DNA of 62,687 nucleotides from Propionibacteriaceae bacterium (GTDB taxonomy: Bacteria > Actinomycetota > Actinomycetes > Propionibacteriales > Propionibacteriaceae), in NCBI GenBank assembly GCA_027492675.1, contig JAPUEI010000060.1:1-62687 (forward strand), in the 5' to 3' direction. Positions 46,985-55,100 of this stretch are shown here, piece after piece. The notes under the pieces were generated by a model. The model ran no database searches. It was given only the letters and a program-made list of their open reading frames with translations, and was not told where the DNA came from. Numbering within the stretch: position 1 is the first letter of the stretch; the number at the start of each line of letters is the position of its first letter. The position numbers and the translations under genes are program-made.

Positions 46985-48555
46985 GGCGAACCTCCCTGCT
47001 GCTGTTGCTGCTGCTGAGCGCGGATCTCGTCGTCGCGGAACACCGCGGGCGGGCTGAGCACGATGACCTCGCGTGGCCGCTCGGGATCGGCCGGCCGGTC
47101 GTGGCGGCTGTCCGAGAGCACCCAGGTGTCCTTGGAGCCACCGCCGCGCGAGGAGTTCACGACGAGCTGTCCCTCGGGCAGCGCGACCCGGGTGAGGCCT
47201 CCCGGTAGCACGGTGACCCGCTCGCCGTCGTTGACCGCGAACGGTCGGAGGTCCACGTGGCGAGGCCTGAGCTTGCCGTCCACGTACGTCGGGATCGTCG
47301 ACAGCTGCACGATCGGCTGCGCGATCCAGTTGCGGGGGTCGGCGACGAGTGCGGCCCGCAGGTCGTCGAGCTCGGCAGACGTGGCCTGCGACCCGACGAC
47401 CAGCCCCTTGCCGCCCGACCCGGCGACCGGCTTCACGACCATCGCGTCGGCGTTGTTGAGCACGTACTGCAGCGACTTCGGCTCGATGCAGCGGAACGTG
47501 TCGACGTTGGGCAGGATCGGGTCCTCGTCGAGGTAGTAGCGGATGAGGTCCGGCACGTACGAGTAGAGCAGCTTGTCGTCGGCCACCCCGTTGCCGACGG
47601 CGTTGGCGATCGTGACGCGGCCGCTGCGCATCGCCGACACCAGGCCCGGGCAGCCGAGCATGGAGTCGGGCCGGAAATGCACCGGGTCGAGGAAGTCGTC
47701 GTCGACGCGGCGGTAGATGACGTCGACCTGCTGCAGGCCCTGGGTGGTGCGCATCCGTACGACGCCGCCGGAGCAGATGAGATCACGGCCCTCGACGAGC
47801 TCGACGCCCATCGTGCGGGCGAGCAGCGTGTGCTCGTAGTAGGCGGAGTTGAACACGCCCGGCGTGAGCACCACGACCGTGGGGTCCCGGGTGCCGTCCG
47901 GGGCTGCGGCCCGCAGCGCGTCGAGCAGCAGGCTGGGGTAGTCGGCCACCGGTCGTACGGAGAATTCCTCGAACGACTCGGGGAACACGGTCGTCATGGC
48001 GCGGCGGTTGGAGATGACGTACGAGACGCCCGAGGGCACCCGCACGTTGTCCTCCAGGACGCGGAACGTGCCCTGCTCGTCGCGGATCAGGTCGATGCCG
48101 GAGACGTGGATACGTACGCCGTTGGGCGTCCGCAGACCCGCCACGCAGCGGTGGAAGTGCTCGCTGGAGGCGATCACGCGCCACGGCAGCACACCGTCGC
48201 GTACCGCCCGTGGGATGCCCGACACCTCGCCGGCGTAGATGTCCTCGAGCAGCATCTCGAGCACCGTCACGCGCTGTTTCACGCCGCGGTCGACGACGTC
48301 CCACTCGTCCGCGGTGATGATGCGCGGCACCAGGTCCAGGGGGAACGCGCGCTCCTCGCCGGCGTAGTCGAACGTCACGCCCGTGTCGACATAGTGACGC
48401 GACAGCGTGTCCACACGAGAGTTGAGGTCCTCCGGCGTCATGCGCCGCAACGTCTCGTACACGCCCGCGTAGGCATCCCTCGGGCTGTCTGGGCCCGCGA
48501 GCATCTCGTCCCAGGCAGGTCGACCTGTGGGGTAGTCGTCGAACAGTGCCGTCAT
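46978..48555 (-). CDS. Circularly permuted type 2 ATP-grasp protein
   Basis: A 525-residue putative ligase, first gene of the trio. Family sequence includes FPLDLVPRIITADEWDVVDRGVKQR, then GIDLIRDEQGTFRVLEDN with acidic metal ligands, and the glycine loop VKPVAGSGGKGLVVGS. ATP-grasp enzymes form C-N bonds through acyl phosphates, so amide ligation is likely; the substrate is not known. The C-terminus carries a run of seven Gln coded by a CAG/CAA tract (about 46996-47016). Two direct GTGTTACGC repeats lie upstream. Confidence 0.92.
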   Translation of the reverse strand: MTALFDDYPTGRPAWDEMLAGPDSPRDAYAGVYETLRRMTPEDLNSRVDTLSRHYVDTGVTFDYAGEERAFPLDLVPRIITADEWDVVDRGVKQRVTVLEMLLEDIYAGEVSGIPRAVRDGVLPWRVIASSEHFHRCVAGLRTPNGVRIHVSGIDLIRDEQGTFRVLEDNVRVPSGVSYVISNRRAMTTVFPESFEEFSVRPVADYPSLLLDALRAAAPDGTRDPTVVVLTPGVFNSAYYEHTLLARTMGVELVEGRDLICSGGVVRMRTTQGLQQVDVIYRRVDDDFLDPVHFRPDSMLGCPGLVSAMRSGRVTIANAVGNGVADDKLLYSYVPDLIRYYLDEDPILPNVDTFRCIEPKSLQYVLNNADAMVVKPVAGSGGKGLVVGSQATSAELDDLRAALVADPRNWIAQPIVQLSTIPTYVDGKLRPRHVDLRPFAVNDGERVTVLPGGLTRVALPEGQLVVNSSRGGGSKDTWVLSDSRHDRPADPERPREVIVLSPPAVFRDDEIRAQQQQQQQGGSPC

Positions 48556-48576
48556 GGGGGAACGGTAGTGGCCACA

Positions 48577-48606
48577 GTGTTACGCGCGGCCGATCCCGTG
48601 TTACGC
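48577..48606. promoter_or_regulatory. Direct repeat GTGTTACGC upstream of the ATP-grasp operon
   Basis: GTGTTACGC occurs at 48577-48585 and 48598-48606, a 21-bp step (two helical turns), 22-51 bp upstream of the ATP-grasp start. On the coding strand the half-site is GCGTAACAC. It fits a response-regulator-type binding site. The cognate protein is unknown. Confidence 0.35.
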
Positions 48607-48617
48607 CTTGGTGACAC

Positions 48618-49631
48618 TCATCCGAGAGCGGAGACCGCCTGCGAGGAGCCGGAGACGATGAGGTGCTCGTCGCGGGCGAGCACACGGTCGTCGGGAGGGT
48701 TGGGTTCGTACGAGCCGTCGCTGCGCGTGATCGCGAGCGTGAACACCTTCCGGGAGCGCAGTTCGGCGATCGTCACGCCGACCAGATCGTCGTCGACGGT
48801 GACCTCTTCCAGGGTGAACGCGAGGTCGCCCCGGGAGAGGGCCGCGTCGATGAACTCGAGTACGCGCGGCCGCAGGGCCATGTTCGCGATCGTCGTGCCG
48901 GCCATGGTGTACGGGGAGATCGCGCGGTCGGCCCCGGCGATCCGCAGCTTCTGCACGACGCCCTCGTCGCCGGCGCGCCCGACGATGAACAGGTCGGGGT
49001 TGAGCGCGCGGGCCGAGAGCGTGACGTACACGTTGCTGGCGTCGGAGTCGATGCAGCTGACGAGCCCTCGGGCCTTGGCGATCCCCGCCTTGCGCAGCAC
49101 CGCGTCGGAGGTGCCGTCGCCGTGGAGCACGGGGTAGCCGGCCGCCTCGGCACGGTTGAGCGACTCCTCGCCGACGTCGAGGACGACGACGTCCAGGCCG
49201 GCGGCGGTGAGGTCCCGGGCCACGAGCGAGCCCACGCGGCCGAAGCCGCAGACGATGAAGTGGTCCTTGAGCGAGTCGACGATGCGTTCCATCTGGCTTC
49301 TGCCTTTCCTGCCGCTCCAGACGGCCCCGACGGTCTGCTCGGCGACGAACCCCACCGTGCCGAAGATGATCCCGATGGCGACGACCGAGAGGATCATCGT
49401 CCAGATCCGTCCGGCGACATCAAGGTCGCGGACCTCGCGGAAACCTGTGGTGGTGAGGGTGATGACCGACATGTACATCGCGTCGAAGAGGCTCCAGCCC
49501 TCGAGCACGACGTAGCCGATCGCGCCGACGAACGACACCGCGACGACGATGACCAGCCAGAGCAGGACCATCCTCAGCGGACGGACGGCCTGCAGCCGCT
49601 TCGCCTGTGCCACCCCGCGAGGGTCCCTCAC
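48618..49631 (-). CDS. Two-helix potassium channel with TrkA-N/RCK domain
   Basis: A 337-residue ion channel protein. Helix 1 is at about 20-42, a pore loop at about 50-66, and helix 2 at about 74-96. RCK domain starts with HFIVCGFGRVGSLVARDL (NAD-binding Rossmann motif), then DGTSDAVLRKAGI; a TrkA-C-like segment follows at about 250-335. The pore reads TLTTTGFREV, not the usual T-V-G-Y-G-D. It may gate K+ flux by nucleotide binding. The GTG start has no clear ribosome site. Together with kdp it adds to the potassium theme. Confidence 0.88.
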   Translation of the reverse strand: MRDPRGVAQAKRLQAVRPLRMVLLWLVIVVAVSFVGAIGYVVLEGWSLFDAMYMSVITLTTTGFREVRDLDVAGRIWTMILSVVAIGIIFGTVGFVAEQTVGAVWSGRKGRSQMERIVDSLKDHFIVCGFGRVGSLVARDLTAAGLDVVVLDVGEESLNRAEAAGYPVLHGDGTSDAVLRKAGIAKARGLVSCIDSDASNVYVTLSARALNPDLFIVGRAGDEGVVQKLRIAGADRAISPYTMAGTTIANMALRPRVLEFIDAALSRGDLAFTLEEVTVDDDLVGVTIAELRSRKVFTLAITRSDGSYEPNPPDDRVLARDEHLIVSGSSQAVSALG

Positions 49632-49681
49632 GAGGCGACACTATTGCCTGCGGCGCCTCCCTGCTGGCTCCGCGACGATGC

Positions 49682-50146
49682 TCAGCCCTCGCTCGCGTAC
49701 AGCGCCGTGAACGACGCCCTCTCGAGCTCGGAGAAGTGCATCAGCAGTCGCACCATCGCCGGCGGTGTGGCGTCGCCGGCGTCGAGGCGGGCCACGCTCA
49801 TCGCGTGCACCGTGAACACGTAGTGATGTGCCGGTCCGGGCGGCGGCCAGGGACCGCCCCAGCCGGTGTACGCATAGTCGTTGCCCCACGTTCGGGCGCC
49901 GTCGGGCAGTGGGCCGCCCTCCGGAATGCTCGTCACGTCCGCGGGGATGTCGGTGACCAGCCAGTGCCACCAGCCCGAGCCCGTGGGCGCGTCCGGGTCG
50001 AAGCACGTGATGCAGTACGAGGCCGTACCTGCGGGCCCCTCGGTCCAGCTGAGATCAGGGCTGACGTTGTCGCCGCCGATGCCGGGCTCGACGTGGCGCC
50101 GGTCGATCGTGGAGCCGTCGGGAACCGCTGCGCTGCGGAGTTCCAT
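49682..50146 (-). CDS. YbhB/YbcL (PEBP-like) family protein
   Basis: A 154-residue protein related to phosphatidylethanolamine-binding proteins. NVSPDLSWTEGPAGTASYCI (ligand pocket: P-D-L-x-W), CFDPDAPTGSGWWHWLVTDIP (D-P-D-A-P, H-W), GRxWG-like GARTWGNDYAYTGWGGPWPP and HHYVFTVHAM are all in family order. Role in bacteria is not known; a kinase-modulating or small-ligand role is suggested by relatives. The ATG at 50146 follows GGGAGG. Confidence 0.92.
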   Translation of the reverse strand: MELRSAAVPDGSTIDRRHVEPGIGGDNVSPDLSWTEGPAGTASYCITCFDPDAPTGSGWWHWLVTDIPADVTSIPEGGPLPDGARTWGNDYAYTGWGGPWPPPGPAHHYVFTVHAMSVARLDAGDATPPAMVRLLMHFSELERASFTALYASEG

Positions 50147-50232
50147 GAGTGCCTCCCGCACGATGTGGATGCGGTCAGCGTAGGCGCTCAGCCCGTCGCA
50201 GGGGAGGGCCTGAGCGGGGCCAGCCAGGAGGC

Positions 50233-50272
50233 GTGACGAGACCGTGACGACATCGTGACGACAGCGTGATCG
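50233..50272. promoter_or_regulatory. Four 11-bp iterons (GTGACGA)
   Basis: GTGACGA starts at 50233, 50244 and 50255, with GTGATCG at 50266, an exact 11-bp step. This is typical of OmpR/PhoB-type regulators binding one face of the helix. It lies about 90 bp upstream of the PEBP gene and 230 bp upstream of the surface protein gene, just ahead of a weak TTGGTA -35-like sequence at 50285. The core TGACG is the complement of the CGTCA repeats before kdpF. Confidence 0.5.
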
Positions 50273-50501
50273 GGGCGCCCGGTTATTGGTACGTGATCGG
50301 GTCGGATTGTCTAGTGACTGTCCCTGTGAGCGCCAATAGCGTGAGGGCAGGGCTTGGGGCCCCCTCACAAAGAGGTTCGTGAGCAGTTCCGCGAAGACGC
50401 TGGCTGTATCAGGGGACACGGCAACAACTCTTCTCGGGTGAGCCATTGGGGGGCGCGCATATCCCTGCAGTGGTGCGGTCACCAGAGGAGCGGAGCAACA
50501 A
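50273..50501 (+). other. Long leader-like region before the surface protein gene
   Basis: The region between the iterons and the ATG contains a hairpin GTGAGGG (50341-50347)/CCCTCAC (50362-50368) with an inner GGGC/GCCC stem, then about 130 bp of unassigned sequence with several G runs. No open frame stands out. It may be a structured 5' UTR, but no riboswitch consensus was recognised. Confidence 0.3.
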
Positions 50502-52232
50502 ATGAGGATTCCACGAGCACTCGCGGCCATGGCGGCCGCGACCCTCTTCGTCATGTCGATCGGAGTGGCTGCGCACGCCGACGACACTGTCACCCCAGAC
50601 CCGGTGGTGACGGCCACGGCGGATGCCACTCCGCCGCCCGCCCCCGTCGTGGTCACGAAGGCGGAGGTCACGACCCCGCCGCCTGCCTCCACGACGCCGC
50701 CTGCGCCGGTGGTGACAACGTCTCCGCCCGTGGTGACTCCGTCGGCACCCGAGACGACCCAGGCCGCCGAGACGACGACCCCGGCTGCGCCGGTGACGAC
50801 CTCGCCGCCGAGCAGCACCCCCGAGACCACCGGCCCGACTGCCGGCGAAACGACGACGGCCCCGGCCTCCGCTGAGTCGACCGGCGTGCAGGCGACCAGC
50901 GAAGACAGCTCACCCCCGGCATCCGAGGACCCCTCCACGGGCGTGATCGAGTCGGTCGACCGCGTCGGCTGCGAGGTCAACATCACCGTCACGACGCATG
51001 GCCCCGGCTTCTGGTCGCTGGCCGTGTACGACGACGGTGAGGAGATCGGCCTGTTCTGGTGGACCACCACCACCGATGACGCTCACACCGCCGTGTGGAC
51101 GATCCCGGGTCCGGCAGGTACGGACTCTCCGGGCATCGGCTTCTTCCTCGCGCTCGGCACCCACGGCATCGACCAGGTCGACCCGTGGTTCTACCCGCAC
51201 CGCGTCGGTGAGGCGTGCGAGGCGGAGCAGGTCCCGACCGAGCTGACCCTGCCCGGCTACACCGGCTCGACGACGGCGGGTTCGCCGCTCGTCGTGCACG
51301 GCACCGGCTACGGTCCGAACGAGGACGTCATGGTGTCCTTCGACGACACCCTGGCCGGCACCTTCCACACCGATGAGTCGGGTGCGTTCACGGGCACGAT
51401 CCAGGTCCCGAGCGGGGCGGACGCCGGCAAGCACACGCTGACCGGTGTCGGCGCCACGAGCGAGAAGAGCGCCTGCGCGAAGGTCAAGGTCGTCGCACCC
51501 ACGGCGACGATCGGCGAGATCAGCCGTGACGGCTGCGTCGTCTCGATCCCCGTCACCACCACCGGCCCCGGTACGTACAAGCTCGAGGTCTGGGACGACG
51601 GTGCGGTCATCGACACCTTCAGCTGGGTCGTCACGACGCCTGGCGTCAAGACGATCGTGTGGACGATCACCCGTCCGGCTGGAGCGAGTGCTCCGGGCGT
51701 CGCGTTCGTGGTCTCGCTCGGTGGAGATGATCTCGACATCGTCGACAACTACATGTTCCCCGACGAGACGGCCAACCAGTGCTCGGCCGCCGTCCCGGTG
51801 ACCATCATGCTGCCGGACTACGCAGGCTCGACGACCGCTGGTGCGACCCTCCACGTGACCGGCACGGGCTACCTGCCCAACGAGCAGGTCACGCTCGTCT
51901 TCGCCAGCACACCGACCGGTGTCGGTACGGCGACGGCGGACGCCACGGGGACGTACTCGACGACCTTCGTGGTTCCTGCCGATGCGATCGCGGACATCCA
52001 CCACCTCACGGCGACGGGTGTCACGAGCGGCCGTGCAGCGACCGCCGAGCTCACGGTCGTGGAGAGTGGTGAGGTTCTCGACGCCACGCTCACCCTGCCT
52101 GCGGCCACGCCGACGCTCGCCAACACCGGAAGCGACATCAACCCCGGGTTCGCGGCGCTCGCCCTGACCTCGGTGGTCGTCGGTGCCGGTGCCATCGTGA
52201 TCGGTCGTCGTCGGAGCAAGACGATGCAGTGA
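50502..52232 (+). CDS. Thr/Pro-rich surface protein with LANTG sorting signal
   Basis: A 576-residue secreted protein. Signal peptide about 1-26 (AAHA). A Thr/Pro-rich wall-spanning stretch is at 28-145. Two related modules follow (about 148-330 and 335-510). Each contains a VGCEVNITV/DGCVVSIPV-type strand start, a WTIPGPAG/WTITRPAG strand, then an Ig-like part with LPGYTGSTTAGSPL or LPDYAGSTTAGATL. The C-terminus has LANTG (539-543), a hydrophobic helix and RRRSK tail, an LAxTG sorting signal for class E-type sortase. No sortase gene is in the window. A GAGGAGCGG sequence precedes the ATG. Confidence 0.85.
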   Translation: MRIPRALAAMAAATLFVMSIGVAAHADDTVTPDPVVTATADATPPPAPVVVTKAEVTTPPPASTTPPAPVVTTSPPVVTPSAPETTQAAETTTPAAPVTTSPPSSTPETTGPTAGETTTAPASAESTGVQATSEDSSPPASEDPSTGVIESVDRVGCEVNITVTTHGPGFWSLAVYDDGEEIGLFWWTTTTDDAHTAVWTIPGPAGTDSPGIGFFLALGTHGIDQVDPWFYPHRVGEACEAEQVPTELTLPGYTGSTTAGSPLVVHGTGYGPNEDVMVSFDDTLAGTFHTDESGAFTGTIQVPSGADAGKHTLTGVGATSEKSACAKVKVVAPTATIGEISRDGCVVSIPVTTTGPGTYKLEVWDDGAVIDTFSWVVTTPGVKTIVWTITRPAGASAPGVAFVVSLGGDDLDIVDNYMFPDETANQCSAAVPVTIMLPDYAGSTTAGATLHVTGTGYLPNEQVTLVFASTPTGVGTATADATGTYSTTFVVPADAIADIHHLTATGVTSGRAATAELTVVESGEVLDATLTLPAATPTLANTGSDINPGFAALALTSVVVGAGAIVIGRRRSKTMQ

Positions 52233-52242
52233 TCGTCAATTG

Positions 52243-52287
52243 ACACAGAACGCGCCGCCGGGAATCCGGCGGCGCGGTCTGTGTTTT
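52243..52287 (+). terminator. Rho-independent terminator
   Basis: CGCGCCGCCGG (52251-52261) and CCGGCGGCGCG (52266-52276) are perfect arms with a GAAT loop. The outer ACACAGA (52243-52249)/TCTGTGT (52278-52284) extends the stem, and a TTTT run follows. It lies 10 bp after the surface protein stop. Confidence 0.9.
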
Positions 52288-52328
52288 CGCGGTCCGTTTC
52301 CGGGTACACGCACCCGGGAAAGACCTGG

Positions 52329-52352
52329 TCGGGGAGAGACTTATCTCCCCGA
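52329..52352. promoter_or_regulatory. GGGGAG hairpin upstream of the amidase gene
   Basis: TCGGGGAGA (52329-52337) and TCTCCCCGA (52344-52352) are perfect arms with a 6-base loop. About 28 bp further on is TATAGAT (52380-52386), a -10-like box. The hairpin is about 150 bp upstream of the amidase ATG. It may be an operator or, if transcribed, a leader hairpin. Confidence 0.4.
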
Positions 52353-52498
52353 TAGGCACCTGTTGGGGTCCGGTAACCGTATAGATCAGGTAGAGACACT
52401 GGGCTTGCCCGAACCCGCCCCCGTTGCGCAGCCTAGGTTCGGCGGCTCGTCGACCGACCCACGTGTCGAGCCCGATGTACGACGGAAGGTGTACCGCG

Positions 52499-55066
52499 AT
52501 GACCCGAGGACGACGACTTCTGAGCGGGGTGGCAGTGTTCGCGCTGGCACTGGCGAACCCGATCCCCAGTGTCGCCGCGGCACCGACGGTGCCCGACAGT
52601 CCACTTCCGACGCAGCGGCCAGCGGTCAACCCTGTCTTCACGTCCATCCCCGCGGATGCCGCACCGGCGACCGTTGGCGCGCAGAGCACCAGTGCCAAGA
52701 CCCCCGCCGGAGACTCCGTCCTGGCAGAGGTCGCCCCGCGTGACGTGAGCTTCAACCTCGTCGGGGCTTCCTGGACGTCCATGACCGGCTCCGTGACCGT
52801 ACAGGTGCGGACGCAGGCCGCCACTGGCTGGAGCGACTGGACGACCCTCGATCCGGAGGCTGAGCCAGGGACGAAGGAGACGACCGAACCGCTGTACGTG
52901 GGGGACTCGACCGGACTGGAGCTGCGCGCCGTGGGTCCCGCGGGCTCGGCCATCACCGGGCTTGCTGCGACCGCCGTGTCCTCGCCCGCGGTCGCCGCGG
53001 ACAGCACCCTGCAGAAGGTCCAGGCACAGTCGGTCTCGACCGACGGTGTCCCGGCGCCCGCGATCATCTCGCGCGCCGCGTGGGGCGCCGACGAGAACCT
53101 CAAGGCCTCCAGCGGTGCGGACTGCATGACGCCCAAGATCGACGACACCGTACAAGCGGCGGTCATTCATCACACGGCGGGCAGCAACGACTACACCGCC
53201 GACCAGTCGGCATCCATCGTGCGCGGCATCTACGCCTACCACGTGCAGGGCAACGGCTGGTGCGACATCGGCTACAACTTCCTCGTCGACAAGTACGGGC
53301 AGCTGTTCGAGGGTCGCTTCGGTGGCATCAACCTGCCCATCCACGGGGCCCACGCGTCGAGCTGGAACACGAACACGATGGGCGTCTCGTTCATGATGAA
53401 CTCATCGCTGATGCCGGCGACCGAGGCGTCGCTGAACTCGGCCATCTCACTGCTGGCGTGGAAGCTCGGCAGCTTCTACCGCGATCCGCTGGGATCGACG
53501 ACCCTTGTCGGCGCGACCCAGCCGGTGATCTTCGGGCACGGTGACGTGATGGCGACCGACTGCCCGGGCACCTCGCTGCACTCGTTGCTCCAGCAGATCC
53601 GCGACAGGGTGGCGACGGCGATGGCCGGCCGGCAGAACACGCCGCTGCTGGCGCTCTGGGCGAGCCGCGGTGGCAACTCCTCCGACCTCGGGCCGGTTCA
53701 CATCGCCGAGCGCACGGTCGGCACCGGCCGGATGGTCACCTTCCTGAACGGCGGCGGGTACGAGCGGGCCGATGCCAACGTCTTCTGGCTCGGTGGCGGG
53801 CTCGACTACGTCTACACCCAGCAGGGTGGGCCCACGGGGGCCCTCGGCTGGCCCACGTCGAGCCAGGTCACCTCCCATGGCATCGCCACGGCGACCTTCG
53901 AGCACGGCACCCTCACGTACCCCGTGGAGAGCGGCACCGCGACGTTCGGCGGCGACAGCACGTACCACGGCGTGACGCCCGCTCGGATCCTCGACACCCG
54001 GGCATCGGGCTCCGTCGGGGCCGGCTCGATGACCTCGTTCGCGGTCGCAGGTGTGGCCGGCGTGCCCACCGACGCGACTGCGGTGACACTGAACGTCACG
54101 ACGACGAACGCCAAGGCGCCGGGCTTCCTCACGGTGTGGCCTTCTGGCGTGACGGCGCCGGTGGTGTCCAACCTCAACTTCGTCGCCGGTCAGACCGTCC
54201 CCAACCTCGTCACCGTCTCGGTCGGCGCGAACGGGAAGGTCTCCGTCCTCAACGGGTCGCCCGCGTCGTCGGACGTCGTCGTCGACATCAGCGGCTACTA
54301 CAGCGCCGGGTCGCCGTCCTCGGGCGGCGGTACGGTCGCGACCACTCCGACGCGCATCCTCGACACCCGGGTCGGGCTCGGGGCGAGCGGCGCGGTCGCT
54401 CCCAACGCGGACCTCGGCCTGATGGTCCGCAGCGGAGTGGTGCCCGCCGACGCCACCGCCGTACTGCTCAACCTCACCGTCGACCAGACCGGCGCCAGCG
54501 GCTGGCTGGCGGCGTACCCGGCCGGGGTCGGCGTGCCCACGGTCTCCAACGTCAACTTCTCCAAGGGCCAGACGACGGCCAACCTCGCGCTCGTCAAGGT
54601 GGGTACGAACGGCGTCGTCATGCTGCGCAACGGCTCGACCGGGTTCACCCACCTGATCGCGGACGTGGTCGGCTACGTCACCGGCAGCGGCACCGGGGGT
54701 GGCTTCCGGGCCGCCGACCAGCCCACCCGGATCCTCGACACCAGAGCCGGCATCGGTCTGGGCGGGCCCGTGGCCGGCAATGCCGCGCTGGTGCTGCCGA
54801 TCGCCGGTCACTCGGGTGTCCCCAACACGGGCGTCAAGGCGGTCGTGCTCAACGTCACCGCCACGGACATCACCAGGGCGGGGTACGTCACCATCTACCC
54901 GAGCGGGCAGAACCGGCCCACGGCGTCGAACCTCAACTTCCGCGCGGGCCAGGTCGTCGCCAACCAGGTCGTGGTGGGCGTCGGCAGCGACGGCAAGATC
55001 GTGCTGCAGAACCTGTCCGCGGGGTCGCTGTCGCTGATCGCGGACATCGCCGGGTACATCGTCTGA
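52499..55066 (+). CDS. Secreted N-acetylmuramoyl-L-alanine amidase with three LDTR repeats
   Basis: An 855-residue peptidoglycan hydrolase. Signal peptide about 1-27. A beta domain is at 80-165 with WSDWTTLD. The Amidase_2/PGRP domain is at about 190-375, with zinc ligands His about 224 (VIHHTAG), His about 347 (FGHGDV) and Cys about 355 (TDCPG). An LGFP-like stretch (GGPTGALGWP) is at 440-475. Three repeats starting P-x-R-I-LDTR follow (493-604, 615-728, 740-855), the same module as in the S8 protease. The ATG at 52499 follows GGAAGG. Confidence 0.94.
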   Translation: MTRGRRLLSGVAVFALALANPIPSVAAAPTVPDSPLPTQRPAVNPVFTSIPADAAPATVGAQSTSAKTPAGDSVLAEVAPRDVSFNLVGASWTSMTGSVTVQVRTQAATGWSDWTTLDPEAEPGTKETTEPLYVGDSTGLELRAVGPAGSAITGLAATAVSSPAVAADSTLQKVQAQSVSTDGVPAPAIISRAAWGADENLKASSGADCMTPKIDDTVQAAVIHHTAGSNDYTADQSASIVRGIYAYHVQGNGWCDIGYNFLVDKYGQLFEGRFGGINLPIHGAHASSWNTNTMGVSFMMNSSLMPATEASLNSAISLLAWKLGSFYRDPLGSTTLVGATQPVIFGHGDVMATDCPGTSLHSLLQQIRDRVATAMAGRQNTPLLALWASRGGNSSDLGPVHIAERTVGTGRMVTFLNGGGYERADANVFWLGGGLDYVYTQQGGPTGALGWPTSSQVTSHGIATATFEHGTLTYPVESGTATFGGDSTYHGVTPARILDTRASGSVGAGSMTSFAVAGVAGVPTDATAVTLNVTTTNAKAPGFLTVWPSGVTAPVVSNLNFVAGQTVPNLVTVSVGANGKVSVLNGSPASSDVVVDISGYYSAGSPSSGGGTVATTPTRILDTRVGLGASGAVAPNADLGLMVRSGVVPADATAVLLNLTVDQTGASGWLAAYPAGVGVPTVSNVNFSKGQTTANLALVKVGTNGVVMLRNGSTGFTHLIADVVGYVTGSGTGGGFRAADQPTRILDTRAGIGLGGPVAGNAALVLPIAGHSGVPNTGVKAVVLNVTATDITRAGYVTIYPSGQNRPTASNLNFRAGQVVANQVVVGVGSDGKIVLQNLSAGSLSLIADIAGYIV

Positions 55067-55074
55067 CGTACGTG

Positions 55075-55100
55075 GGCCGGCTCGCTCAGTCGAGCCGGTC
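55075..55100. terminator. Hairpin between the convergent amidase and helicase genes
   Basis: GGCCGGCTCG (55075-55084) pairs with CGAGCCGGTC (55091-55100), with one G-T pair and a CTCAGT loop. It overlaps the last codons of the helicase gene. The space between the two convergent stops is only 19 bp, so a two-way terminator role is plausible; no T tract is seen. Confidence 0.5.

Noticed and set aside
50273..52498. c-di-AMP (ydaO) or other riboswitch before the surface protein and amidase genes
   Set aside because: Actinobacterial wall hydrolase genes often have such leaders, but I could not find the conserved core or the typical 3' consensus in these leaders. Only simple hairpins are seen.
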